A DNA stretch of 37,182 bases from Croceitalea sp. (GTDB lineage: Bacteria > Bacteroidota > Bacteroidia > Flavobacteriales > Flavobacteriaceae): positions 1-37,182 of the forward strand of contig JABDND010000122.1 of the NCBI GenBank assembly GCA_013001145.1, given 5' to 3'. The notes below the pieces were generated by a model, which had not been told where the DNA came from, did not search any database, and saw only the letters and a program-made list of their open reading frames with translations. Both the position numbers and the translations under genes were made by a program. Below, piece by piece: positions 8,738-16,056 of this stretch (the stretch's first letter is position 1; each line of letters starts with the position of its first letter).

Positions 8738-9388
8738 TTAGTACCTTTTTTTATTACGATTACCGCGTTGCTGTTTTTTGGAGGTATTGGTGCGGTTTGA
8801 TTTTTGAATCCTGTTTTTTAAGAACTGGTTGCTTTCGGTCAAGTTTTCACCGTCCGATGCCAAATCAATTTGGCCATTGCTCAACTCTTTTAAATGGGCG
8901 AAAATGGCTTTATCTTCGACCGTGTCCTTATTCCAATTCAAATAACATTTTTTCATATGATTGGCAATGGCGTACTCAAGGCCATCCCTTAAGTCGCCCT
9001 TCTCCCAACTCACAGCTACATCAATCATTCTTTTAATATTGTTGCCATAGAATCGATACTTAGGATGATTCTGTGGGTACTCCAATGGCTCAGGTCTTTG
9101 TTGCAACACCTCTTTGGAGGTAATGGGAAATGGTGAGTCAACGTCCAATTTAAAATCGGACATTATAAATAATTGATCCCACAATTTATGCTGAAAATCG
9201 GGTACATCACGCAAATGCGGTTGTAAATTACCCATAACACTGATTATGGCCTGTGCCACCTTATTGCGCTCTTCCTTGTCTTCAATGGAAACGGCATGAT
9301 CTACCATTTTTTGAAAATGACGTCCATATTCAGGAATAATCAATTTTGAACGCTCGGTGTTATATTCTATGTTTTCTACTAAATTCAA
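8738..9388 (-). CDS. DUF4290 domain-containing protein (TTG start)
   Basis: 216 residues. The first ~180 match the pattern of DUF4290, a soluble helical family of Bacteroidota with no known function: 'NIEYNTERSKLIIPEYGRHFQKMVDHA' in two parts, then 'NLQPHLRDVPDFQHKLWDQL' and 'YGNNIKRMIDVA'. The last ~30 residues are basic and Asn/Gln/Arg-rich. No ATG exists before the conserved 'EYNTERS' segment, so TTG at 9388 is the best start. Its constant position upstream of murA suggests a housekeeping role, but that is only context. Confidence 0.85.
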   Translation of the reverse strand: MNLVENIEYNTERSKLIIPEYGRHFQKMVDHAVSIEDKEERNKVAQAIISVMGNLQPHLRDVPDFQHKLWDQLFIMSDFKLDVDSPFPITSKEVLQQRPEPLEYPQNHPKYRFYGNNIKRMIDVAVSWEKGDLRDGLEYAIANHMKKCYLNWNKDTVEDKAIFAHLKELSNGQIDLASDGENLTESNQFLKNRIQKSNRTNTSKKQQRGNRNKKRY

Positions 9389-9472
9389 ATTGGAAAGTTT
9401 ATATATGATTAGAAAAAAGGAAGTTGTTCAATAACGACTGCAAATTAAGAAAATTATACGATTATTTGAGTG

Positions 9473-9760
9473 TTAAAGTGAAATTACCCCTTCGACAAGA
9501 GATACTTCCTTATATTTCACTATAACGGCATCTGGGTCTTTTAAATGTACGGTTATGGAAATACTGGTGTAAGTTCCTTTTTTTGACTGTTTGGATTCTA
9601 TTACCGCCCCTGTATTGTCAAAAATCTTATGAATCTGTTCAATCTTCTTTTTGTCGGTAGGAACAATAAATTTATAGAGATAATCTGCAGGCCATCGTCC
9701 ATTATCCAACAATTGTTGTTTTAGTCTTTCATAAAACTCATCGGTCTCCTTTTCGTTCAT
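9473..9760 (-). CDS. DUF493 family protein (YbeD-like)
   Basis: 95 residues. The 'FYERLKQQLLDNGRWPADYLYKFIVP' region (given here only as a pattern of its parts: an acidic helix, 'WPADYLYKFIVP', then 'TGAVIESKQSKKGTYTSISI') is typical of DUF493, a small ferredoxin-like ACT-related fold. E. coli YbeD belongs to this family. No enzymatic role is established. A perfect -7 element lies just upstream, giving a very short leader. The gene is divergent from the P-loop ATPase gene on the other strand and lies 84 bases before the DUF4290 gene. Confidence 0.85.
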   Translation of the reverse strand: MNEKETDEFYERLKQQLLDNGRWPADYLYKFIVPTDKKKIEQIHKIFDNTGAVIESKQSKKGTYTSISITVHLKDPDAVIVKYKEVSLVEGVISL

Positions 9761-9773
9761 GAACTTTTTTTTA

Positions 9774-9781
9774 CAAATATA
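9774..9781 (-). promoter_or_regulatory. -7 promoter element for the DUF493 gene
   Basis: On the minus strand this reads TATATTTG, a perfect match to the Bacteroidota -7 consensus TAnnTTTG. The start codon is at 9760, so the leader would be about ten bases. No TTG is found at the usual 17-23 base distance for a -33 element. Confidence 0.55.
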
Positions 9782-9820
9782 AAGGGTTATTCAATATTTT
9801 TCTCGCTACGCCCTATTTCA

Positions 9821-9828
9821 TTACTTTG
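9821..9828 (+). promoter_or_regulatory. probable -7 element for the ATPase-recQ-fmt operon
   Basis: Reads TTACTTTG, seven of eight matches to TAnnTTTG. It lies 18 bases before the TTG start at 9846 and is divergent from the DUF493 promoter 40 bases away. Confidence 0.45.
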
Positions 9829-9845
9829 TATTCAAATTTAAAAAG

Positions 9846-10409
9846 TTGGGTTCAATAAAAATTGCCATTACAGGAGCGCCTGGAACTGGAAAAACCGCTA
9901 TTATCAACGAATTGGAGCATCATGGGCACTATTGCTTTCATGAAATCATACGATCCATGACCGCCAAAGCTAAAAATGGGATTGCCAATACCGAAGCGGT
10001 TTCAAACCCTTTAATGTTCGTTGATGACCCTTATGCCTTTAATCTACAGCTGTTAAATTCTCGAGCAGCGGATTATTCTGCCGCAGCACAAATGCACGGT
10101 CCGCTTTATTTTTTTGATCGCGGCTTACCCGATGTTATCGCTTATATGGATTATTTTAATCAATCTTATGGCCATGAGTTCATCACTACATGCCAGAAAC
10201 ACAGATATGATGCCATATTTATTTTGCCTCCTTGGAAAGAAATATACGTATCTGACAATGAGCGTCTTGAATCTTTTGAACAGGCAGAGGCATTACATGG
10301 GCATCTGATGCAGGCCTACAATAAATTCAATTATAATCCCATAGAAGTTCCAAAGTCAACGGTAGAAGATCGTATTACCTTTATCTTAAATAAAATTAAA
10401 ACGCTTTAG
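9846..10409 (+). CDS. P-loop ATPase/kinase-like protein (AAA_28 type, TTG start)
   Basis: 187 residues. The Walker A motif GAPGTGKT is at residues 10-17 right after a short beta strand, followed by 'FHEIIRSM', and 'YFFDRGLPD' near residue 95 provides the Asp/Arg typical of small nucleoside- or nucleotide-kinase-like P-loop proteins. This matches the AAA_28 group (NadR kinase-like). The substrate is not known. The only sensible start is TTG at 9846; there is no in-frame ATG upstream or before the P-loop. Its TAG stop shares one base with the GTG start of recQ. Confidence 0.75.
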   Translation: MGSIKIAITGAPGTGKTAIINELEHHGHYCFHEIIRSMTAKAKNGIANTEAVSNPLMFVDDPYAFNLQLLNSRAADYSAAAQMHGPLYFFDRGLPDVIAYMDYFNQSYGHEFITTCQKHRYDAIFILPPWKEIYVSDNERLESFEQAEALHGHLMQAYNKFNYNPIEVPKSTVEDRITFILNKIKTL

Positions 10410-12304
10410 TGCAAGAGTTACCAAAGAACATTTTAAAGCAATATTGGGGTTTTACTGCATTCAGAGGTTCTCAAGAACCTTGTATCAATGCACTGTTGAA
10501 CCAAAAGGACGTATTTGCCTTAATGCCCACGGGCGGTGGCAAATCATTATGTTATCAAATCCCTGCCCTAGCCCTTGAAGGTATCTGTATAGTTGTTTCG
10601 CCCTTGATTGCATTGATCCAAAATCAAGTGGACAATCTTAAATCAAAGAATATTAAGGCTATTGCTCTTACTGGTGGAATTTCTTTTGAAGAATTGAACA
10701 ATCTTTTAGATAATTGCCTCTATGGTAATTATAAATTTCTCTATCTGTCGCCAGAACGACTACAGCAATCATTGGTGCAAGATCGAATCCGTCAAATGAA
10801 CGTGAGCCTTTTGGCGATTGATGAAGCACATTGTATTTCGCAGTGGGGCAATGATTTTAGACCCTCCTATTTAGAGTGTGCCGTTTTGAGGGAAATGGCC
10901 CCAAAAGCACCCATGATAGCCTTGACCGCAACGGCTACAAAAAAGGTGCAAATTGATATTCTTGAGAATCTAAAATTACGGTCACCCTTAATCGTGAAAG
11001 ATTCTTTCGAAAGAAAAAATATTGGATTTCAGGTCATACTTTGTGAGGACAAACGTTACCCCCTTGAAAAATTATTTAAAAAGTATAAGGGATGTGCCAT
11101 AGTGTATGTGAGAACCAGAAGAAAAACATTTGAACTGAGCAATCATTTGAACAAATTAGGTATTTCGGCCACTTTTTACCATGGTGGACTGTCCAAAGAG
11201 CAAAAAAAAGACCGGCTAAATGTCTGGCTAAAAGATGATGTACGTGCAATGGTGGCAACGAATGCTTTTGGTATGGGTGTTGACAAGGCCGATGTGCGAA
11301 TGGTTTTGCATTACCAAATTCCTGATAGTATAGAAAATTACTTTCAAGAAGCTGGCAGATGCGGTAGAGATGGTAAGGCAGCCAAGGCCATATTACTCTA
11401 TAAAACCGAGGATATCGTAATTGCAGAAAAACAGTTCATTCATTCATTACCAGATGCCCAATATGTGAAACAGGTATATGGAAAACTAAATACCTATTTT
11501 CAAATTGCCTATGGTGAAGGAAGTGGTGAATCTTTTGATTTAAATTTCAATGACTTTTGTGGCCGTTATGAACTTAATCCGTTTTTGGCACACAATGCAC
11601 TTAGAATACTGGATCAACATGCGGTAATATCATTGACAGAAGCATTCAATCAAAAATCTACTCTATTGTTTACCGTGACCAAGGCCACTTTATTTGATTA
11701 CTTGGATGCAAACCCAACGCTTGCCCATATTTTAGTGACCACTTTACGAACTTATGGTGGCCTTTTTGATTATGAGACGCCAGTCAATTTAAATTTGCTT
11801 TCAAAAAAACTGAACCTGAGCGAACAACAAATAAAAAAGGTATTTGAAAAATTACAGGACGACGATATAGCCATTTGTAATTTAGCCTCAACAGATTTGA
11901 AAGTTACCTTCTTGGTATCACGTGAAGATGACCGCACCATAAACCCTTTTGCACCTAAAATCAGAGCATTGAACCAAAACAAATTGGCGCAATTTGATGC
12001 CATTATGGCCTATATTAAAAATGAGAAATTGTGTAGAAGTCAGTTTCTATTGGCTTATTTTGGTGAAAAGGATTCACAAAAGTGTGGTCAATGCGACATC
12101 TGTAAGTCATATAATGCGACTAAGGATGAAGTTGAAAATTTAAAACTAAAAATCGTCGATATTTTGGCAAAAAAGAGTCTTTCTTCAAGAAACCTCTCAA
12201 ATATGATTGAAGAAGATGAATCTATGGTAATCGATGCATTGCGCGAACTATTGGAAAATGAAACAATATCTTTGAACCAAAAAAATGAATATGGCCTCAG
12301 CTGA
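10409..12304 (+). CDS. recQ: RecQ family ATP-dependent DNA helicase (GTG start), atypical C-terminus
   Basis: 631 residues. RecQ helicases unwind 3'-overhang and structured DNA in recombination and fork repair. Walker A 'PTGGGKS' is at residues 40-46, the DEAH box is at 138-141 followed by the RecQ signature 'CISQWGNDFR', and lobe 2 has 'ATNAFGMGVDKADVR' and 'YFQEAGRCGRDG'. A zinc cluster is formed by Cys542, Cys559, Cys562 and Cys565. In E. coli RecQ the zinc cysteines follow lobe 2 directly (about 380-403); here about 170 residues with winged-helix-like features come between them, and no HRDC domain is visible. The GTG start overlaps the stop of the previous gene by one base. Confidence 0.9.
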   Translation: MQELPKNILKQYWGFTAFRGSQEPCINALLNQKDVFALMPTGGGKSLCYQIPALALEGICIVVSPLIALIQNQVDNLKSKNIKAIALTGGISFEELNNLLDNCLYGNYKFLYLSPERLQQSLVQDRIRQMNVSLLAIDEAHCISQWGNDFRPSYLECAVLREMAPKAPMIALTATATKKVQIDILENLKLRSPLIVKDSFERKNIGFQVILCEDKRYPLEKLFKKYKGCAIVYVRTRRKTFELSNHLNKLGISATFYHGGLSKEQKKDRLNVWLKDDVRAMVATNAFGMGVDKADVRMVLHYQIPDSIENYFQEAGRCGRDGKAAKAILLYKTEDIVIAEKQFIHSLPDAQYVKQVYGKLNTYFQIAYGEGSGESFDLNFNDFCGRYELNPFLAHNALRILDQHAVISLTEAFNQKSTLLFTVTKATLFDYLDANPTLAHILVTTLRTYGGLFDYETPVNLNLLSKKLNLSEQQIKKVFEKLQDDDIAICNLASTDLKVTFLVSREDDRTINPFAPKIRALNQNKLAQFDAIMAYIKNEKLCRSQFLLAYFGEKDSQKCGQCDICKSYNATKDEVENLKLKIVDILAKKSLSSRNLSNMIEEDESMVIDALRELLENETISLNQKNEYGLS

Positions 12305-13256
12305 TTCTAAAAATGGCTTGCGAATCGTATATATGGGAACTCCCGAATTTGCCGTTGCCGGGCTACAGCGCCTACTTGAGGCCAATTACGCAGTTGTAGG
12401 GGTGGTAACCGCCCCTGATCGCCCTGCAGGCCGGGGAAGAAAAATTCAAGAGTCGGCAGTAAAAAAATATGCGAATAAACAAGGTTTACCGGTATTGCAA
12501 CCTACCAATTTAAAAAAGTCCGAATTTTTAGCACAATTGAAGACGCTTAACGCCAATTTACAAATCGTCGTTGCATTTAGAATGCTTCCCAAATTGGTTT
12601 GGGACATGCCGCTATATGGCACATTCAACCTGCACGCCTCCTTATTACCACAGTATCGAGGCGCCGCACCCATTAACTGGGCCATTATCAACGGAGAAAA
12701 GCAAACAGGTGTGACCACCTTCTTTATTGATGACAAGATCGATACCGGTGAAATCATTTTACAAAAGAAAACGTCTATTGGCGCAGAAGAGACTGCCGGT
12801 GAACTTCATGATCGATTAATGGTTTTAGGAGCAACCTTGATATTGAAAACAGTTGAACAAATCGAAAAAGGACAAATTAAGGCCACTAAACAACCTAGTT
12901 TTGATACCCTAAAATCGGCCCCTAAAATTCATAGGGAAACTTGTGAAATTGATTGGTCAAAATCTATATTAAGCATTTATAACCAAATACGCGGGCTAAG
13001 CCCCTATCCTACAGCATTTACCACCTTGGTAGATGATGGGGTAGAATTTTTTTTAAAAATATATAGGGCCAAGCAAGAGTTCGAAAATCACACACATAAA
13101 GTCGGCACCCTCATTTGTGATAAAAAAACCATGAAAGTAGCTGTACAAAATGGTTATATTAATTTGATTGAGATACAACTGCCTGGCAAGCGAAAAATGA
13201 AAGTGACAGAAGCCTTGAACGGATTATCATTGACCCAAGAGGCGTATGTTCGGTAA
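12285..13256 (+). CDS. fmt: methionyl-tRNA formyltransferase
   Basis: 323 residues. Fmt formylates initiator Met-tRNA using 10-formyl-tetrahydrofolate. The N-terminal 'VYMGTPEFAV' and the catalytic trio are present: Asn115 and His117 in 'NLHASLLPQYRGAAP', and Asp153 in 'DDKIDTGEI'. These sit nine residues later than N106/H108/D144 of the E. coli enzyme, consistent with the longer N-terminus. The ATG at 12285 lies inside recQ and overlaps it by 20 bases; ATG 12291 is an equally possible start and would shorten the protein by two residues. The C-terminal tRNA-binding domain ends 'GLSLTQEAYVR'. Confidence 0.95.
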   Translation: MNMASADSKNGLRIVYMGTPEFAVAGLQRLLEANYAVVGVVTAPDRPAGRGRKIQESAVKKYANKQGLPVLQPTNLKKSEFLAQLKTLNANLQIVVAFRMLPKLVWDMPLYGTFNLHASLLPQYRGAAPINWAIINGEKQTGVTTFFIDDKIDTGEIILQKKTSIGAEETAGELHDRLMVLGATLILKTVEQIEKGQIKATKQPSFDTLKSAPKIHRETCEIDWSKSILSIYNQIRGLSPYPTAFTTLVDDGVEFFLKIYRAKQEFENHTHKVGTLICDKKTMKVAVQNGYINLIEIQLPGKRKMKVTEALNGLSLTQEAYVR

Positions 13257-13303
13257 AGCCTTACTACGACTAGGCTGCGGAATTTTGTTAAAAATGATCG
13301 CTT

Positions 13304-13334
13304 TTATCAACAAACCCATTGAGTTATCAACAAA
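13304..13334 (+). repeat. two direct repeats TTATCAACAAA, 20 bp apart
   Basis: The 11-base sequence TTATCAACAAA occurs at 13304-13314 and again at 13324-13334, an offset of exactly 20 bases (about two helical turns). It lies upstream of the HU promoter. Each copy contains TTATCAACA, one mismatch from the DnaA box TTATCCACA. It could be a regulator or DnaA site in front of the HU gene. Confidence 0.5.
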
Positions 13335-13358
13335 TAGGGCGATTTCCCTTTGTTTTCC

Positions 13359-13388
13359 TTGCTTCTGCGGCAAATCCATATAAATTTG
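13359..13388 (+). promoter_or_regulatory. promoter of the HU gene (-33 TTG, -7 TAAATTTG)
   Basis: TTG at 13359-13361, a 19-base spacer, then TAAATTTG at 13381-13388. Both elements and the spacing fit the Bacteroidota sigma-ABfr consensus. The leader before the ATG at 13435 would be about 40 bases, AT-rich, as expected for a strongly expressed gene. Confidence 0.7.
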
Positions 13389-13434
13389 TTCAGCAATTAA
13401 AATTATTTTTAACAACACTTAATTTTATCCCATT

Positions 13435-13707
13435 ATGAACAAAACAGAATTAATCGATGCAATGGCAGCTGATGCTGGCATCACAAAGGCAGCAGCCAAA
13501 AAAGCATTGGAATCTTTCTTAGGAAACGTTGAGAAGTCTCTTAAAAAAGGAAACAGAGTTTCTTTGGTAGGATTCGGATCATGGTCTGTTTCTAGAAGAA
13601 ATGCAAGAGAAGGTAGAAATCCACAAACTGGACAAACTATCAAAATTGCAGCTAAAAATGTTGTGAAGTTTAAAGCAGGAGCCGAGTTGGGCAAAGCAGT
13701 AAACTAA
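13435..13707 (+). CDS. HU family DNA-binding protein
   Basis: 90 residues, the exact size of a bacterial HU/IHF subunit. It has 'MNKTELIDAMA', the helical dimer body, and the DNA-binding arm signature 'GFGSWSVSRRNAREGRNPQTG' (here the conserved parts are the GFG-F/W turn, the basic arm and the Asn-Pro-x-Thr-Gly tip), then 'VVKFKAG'. HU is an abundant nucleoid protein that bends DNA. The gene stands alone, with its own promoter upstream and a strong intrinsic terminator downstream. Codons look biased to common ones, in line with high expression. Confidence 0.95.
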   Translation: MNKTELIDAMAADAGITKAAAKKALESFLGNVEKSLKKGNRVSLVGFGSWSVSRRNAREGRNPQTGQTIKIAAKNVVKFKAGAELGKAVN

Positions 13708-13729
13708 TATCCATAAGTTTTGATATTCA

Positions 13730-13760
13730 AAAGCACCTCTCATTCAGAGGTGCTTTTATT
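13730..13760 (+). terminator. intrinsic terminator after the HU gene
   Basis: A stem of 11 base pairs (AAAGCACCTCT with AGAGGTGCTTT) around the loop CATTC, followed by a T-rich run. It lies 22 bases after the HU stop codon. Confidence 0.85.
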
Positions 13761-13772
13761 TTTTGTAGGTTT

Positions 13773-13808
13773 TTGTAATTATGGCATAAAATGTTACATT
13801 TAGTTTTG
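13773..13808 (+). promoter_or_regulatory. probable promoter of the YqgE gene
   Basis: TAGTTTTG at 13801-13808 is a perfect TAnnTTTG element 13 bases before the ATG. The nearest TTG upstream is at 13773-13775 with a 25-base spacer, slightly longer than usual. Confidence 0.5.
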
Positions 13809-13821
13809 ATACCAAAGCAAC

Positions 13822-14382
13822 ATGTTAAGTTTAGAACCTAAAAAAGGACAGTTATTGATTGCAGAACCAACTTTAACGGGTGATGTTTCGTTCAATCGTT
13901 CAGTTGTTCTATTGGCAGAACACAACGAAGAAGGCTCTGTCGGGTTTATCTTGAACAAACCTTTGGAATATAATATTACAGACCTGATTACGGAGATTCA
14001 AGTGCCTTTTAAAGTATACAATGGCGGGCCTGTTGAACAAGATAATTTATATTTTATTCATAAGGTGCCACACTTGATAGAAGATAGCATTGAAATTTCT
14101 GATGGCATTTACTGGGGTGGCAATTTTGAAAAAACCATTGAACTGGTAAACAATCTATCGATAACCGAAGATGACATTCGGTTTTTTCTGGGATACTCCG
14201 GTTGGGATTCACTTCAATTAAACCAAGAATTGACCTCAAAATCTTGGGTAGTGGTACAAAATGAACATCAGAGCAATATCATACAAAAGTCTGCCAATGC
14301 CTTTTGGCGTGAAAAAATGTTGGAATTGGGCGGAGAATATTTAATATGGTCCAATGCCCCTGAGAATCCCGCTCTGAATTAA
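13822..14382 (+). CDS. YqgE/AlgH family protein (UPF0301)
   Basis: 186 residues. The family pattern runs 'GQLLIAEP', 'FNRSVVLLAEHNEEGSVGFILNKPL', 'VYNGGPVEQDNLYFIH', 'GIYWGGNFE' and 'RFFLGYSGWDSLQLNQEL', all typical of UPF0301 (shown here as separate blocks). The family is a small beta barrel-like cytosolic fold; AlgH affects alginate production in Pseudomonas, but the biochemical role is unknown. Its stop codon overlaps the stop of the convergent aminotransferase gene by four bases, so there is no room for a separate terminator. Confidence 0.9.
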   Translation: MLSLEPKKGQLLIAEPTLTGDVSFNRSVVLLAEHNEEGSVGFILNKPLEYNITDLITEIQVPFKVYNGGPVEQDNLYFIHKVPHLIEDSIEISDGIYWGGNFEKTIELVNNLSITEDDIRFFLGYSGWDSLQLNQELTSKSWVVVQNEHQSNIIQKSANAFWREKMLELGGEYLIWSNAPENPALN

Positions 14383-15224
14383 GCCAATCTGGCCTTGGCA
14401 TTTAATTGTCCTACCAAAATTTTCGCAACTTCATTAGTATACACCTTTTTGCGATAATTGCCTATGGAGTTAATACCCGTTAAATCATTGGCAATAAACA
14501 ATTCATCTGCTTTTTGCAGCTCAAAGGGCGATATGGAAGTTTCTTCCAATTGATAGTCTGTCAAATTCATCGCCAGTTCAATAAGCTGCTTGCGCACTAT
14601 TCCGTCAATACAACCATCCGTTAGCGGTGGTGTTTTTATATGATTGGCTGTAATCATGAATAGATTGCCAGCTATCGCCTGCACAACATGTTTATTGGTA
14701 TTGATCAAAAGACAACTATCATAGCCGTTCTCCTGTGCATAAATTTGAGCTACGACATTGATGGACTTGTTATTGGAGTTCAAATTGGACAACATATCAC
14801 TGTTCAGATAGAAATCTTTGAAAAGCTCAACTTTTAAACCCTTTTCATCTAAAATGAAAAAAGGATTATCCAAAGGTTTTACTTTTATTAGATAATCAAC
14901 CGAGGTATCATTGACCGTATTGTCCATACCATTTCGGCGAACCACGATGATAGTGACCGCTACCGGTTTATTTTCCAAACCGCTTTTAGAAATTGTATTC
15001 CGAATCGCATCTTCCAAAAACTCCATGGTAAACTCCATGGGTATTTCCATACGAAGAATACGCATGCTGGACATCAATCTAAAATAATGCGCTTCCCAAA
15101 ACATAAAAGCGCCATTGATGACTCTTAACTTTTCAATAAGGGCATCACCAAATTCCAAAACTCTGCTATTGGCATTAATAATTGGTGAAACAGGATCAAA
15201 AAAGGAACCGTTAAAATTTACCAT
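14379..15224 (-). CDS. aminotransferase class IV (PabC/D-amino acid aminotransferase-like)
   Basis: 281 residues of fold-type IV PLP enzyme. Members include branched-chain and D-amino acid aminotransferases and aminodeoxychorismate lyase. The N-terminal 'RVLEFGDALIEKLRV' replaces the common 'GD.....' substrate loop. Lys153 in 'NNKSINVVAQ' aligns with the PLP lysine. The later 'KTPPLTDGCIDGIVRKQLIELA' segment is the phosphate-binding block (cited in parts). The residue that usually is the Glu contacting the PLP ring nitrogen ('V-x-E...N-x-F') is Gln182 here. The gene converges on yqgE with overlapping stop codons. Substrate not assignable. Confidence 0.85.
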   Translation of the reverse strand: MVNFNGSFFDPVSPIINANSRVLEFGDALIEKLRVINGAFMFWEAHYFRLMSSMRILRMEIPMEFTMEFLEDAIRNTISKSGLENKPVAVTIIVVRRNGMDNTVNDTSVDYLIKVKPLDNPFFILDEKGLKVELFKDFYLNSDMLSNLNSNNKSINVVAQIYAQENGYDSCLLINTNKHVVQAIAGNLFMITANHIKTPPLTDGCIDGIVRKQLIELAMNLTDYQLEETSISPFELQKADELFIANDLTGINSIGNYRKKVYTNEVAKILVGQLNAKARLA

Positions 15225-15250
15225 AAAAAAAGGCCTTGTTACACAAGGCC
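15225..15250 (-). terminator. intrinsic terminator, minus strand, ending at a start codon
   Basis: On the minus strand GGCCTTGT and ACAAGGCC form an 8-bp stem with a three-base loop, followed by seven T. It would end the transcript of the START-like gene. Its T-run directly touches the ATG (15222-15224) of the aminotransferase gene. Confidence 0.7.
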
Positions 15251-15257
15251 AAAGATA
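15250..15257 (-). promoter_or_regulatory. -7 element for the aminotransferase gene
   Basis: On the minus strand this reads TATCTTTG, a perfect TAnnTTTG match, at the outer edge of the terminator stem. Transcription would start inside the hairpin, giving a leader of about 20 bases. No -33 TTG is seen at the usual distance. Confidence 0.5.
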
Positions 15258-15276
15258 AGGTTTCGTTATAGATTCT

Positions 15277-15660
15277 TTATTTTGAACCCAGCACTTGTTT
15301 TAAATCGGCTATTTGATTCTCCCATAACATTTTAGCTTCATCCAATTCATCTTCTTCTGCGAAATCACTGATGAACAATGAAACATCCTTTGTTATTTCA
15401 TCAACGATGATGCGCATTTCAAAGAAACAATTGTCATCGTTGTCAACCCAAGTAAATTTTACAAACTCATCGGTCTTTCTTTTGAGCAACTTGGCTACTT
15501 CTTCGGCACCATCCCAAATGAAGGTGAACCGTTCGCCCCTTGAATTGACATTGTCAGCAAACCATTCCGATAATCCTGATGGTGTTGAAATGTATTGGTA
15601 GAGCAATTGAGGTGAGGACTGTATCACAAACTCAATTTCAAATTTTTGTTTATCGGTCAT
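15277..15660 (-). CDS. START-like domain-containing protein
   Basis: 127 residues. The protein starts 'MTDKQKFEIEFVIQSSP' and continues with 'LYQYISTPSGLSEWFADNV', 'FTFIWDGAEEVA' and 'VKFTWVDND', the pattern of the START-like SRPBCC proteins of flavobacteria (AHSA1-like ligand-binding fold). The reading frame continues to an upstream ATG at 15720, but those 20 extra residues are not typical and lie in the promoter region, so ATG 15660 is chosen. Function unknown; soluble and cytosolic. It is followed by an intrinsic terminator on its strand. Confidence 0.85.
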   Translation of the reverse strand: MTDKQKFEIEFVIQSSPQLLYQYISTPSGLSEWFADNVNSRGERFTFIWDGAEEVAKLLKRKTDEFVKFTWVDNDDNCFFEMRIIVDEITKDVSLFISDFAEEDELDEAKMLWENQIADLKQVLGSK

Positions 15661-15741
15661 GCTTTGGGCTATTTTCTTAATTTGGGTTATTGTTGGGTAA
15701 TATAAAAAAATAAATGTCAATTAATAAATTAATTGCGAATT

Positions 15742-15772
15742 TTGATTGGGCCAAAATTAACCTTTATATTTG
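15742..15772 (+). promoter_or_regulatory. promoter of the tRNA-Met gene
   Basis: TTG at 15742-15744, a 20-base spacer and TATATTTG at 15765-15772, all matching the Bacteroidota consensus. The tRNA starts 20 bases after the -7 element. Confidence 0.8.
15752..15759 (-). promoter_or_regulatory. -7 element for the START-like gene
   Basis: On the minus strand this reads TAATTTTG, a perfect TAnnTTTG match, 92 bases before the ATG at 15660. It lies within the spacer of the tRNA promoter on the opposite strand, so the two promoters would compete for polymerase. Confidence 0.45.
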
Positions 15773-15792
15773 CAGCCGCTTAAAAGCAACAC

Positions 15793-15866
15793 GGCGAGGT
15801 AGCTCAGGCGGTTAGAGCGCAGGATTCATAACCCTGAGGTCGGGGGTTCAAGTCCCCCTCTCGCTA
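15793..15866 (+). tRNA. tRNA-Met (anticodon CAT)
   Basis: A complete cloverleaf of 74 bases. Acceptor stem 15793-15799 pairs with 15859-15865, with G-U pairs at both ends. The D stem is GCTC/GAGC, the anticodon CAT is at 15827-15829 in loop TTCATAA, and the T stem is GGGGG/CCCCC with loop TTCAAGT. The discriminator is A15866, and CCA is not encoded. The last anticodon-stem pair is an A-C mismatch. The first acceptor pair is G-U and the anticodon stem lacks the three G-C pairs of initiator tRNA, so it is more likely the elongator. An Ile tRNA with modified CAU anticodon is a less likely alternative. Confidence 0.93.
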
Positions 15867-15871
15867 CATAG

Positions 15872-15904
15872 AAAACCCAAGGTTTTAAACCTTGGGTTTT
15901 TTAT
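15872..15904 (+). terminator. intrinsic terminator after tRNA-Met
   Basis: A 14-bp perfect inverted repeat (AAAACCCAAGGTTT with AAACCTTGGGTTTT) separated by one base, followed by a T-run. It starts five bases after the tRNA end. Confidence 0.85.
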
Positions 15905-16056
15905 TTATATCCTTCAATTATGAATGTTTTTGGATAACAATCATATGTTTATTGATCATTACCGATGAAATATAGGTAATCAATACTTTAGATAACTCGT
16001 AAAATGAAAACAATTACCCAAATTTTAATAGGTTTGATGAATCAACTACAGGTAAA

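Noticed and set aside
8713-9036. Plus-strand open frame of 107 codons opposite the DUF4290 gene
   Set aside because: The product is rich in Cys, Phe and Trp without pattern; it is a shadow of the DUF4290 gene.
13304-13334. DnaA-box-like repeats as a replication origin
   Set aside because: Only two imperfect boxes, no AT-rich unwinding element with further boxes and no dnaA nearby. dnaN in this lineage is not an origin marker.
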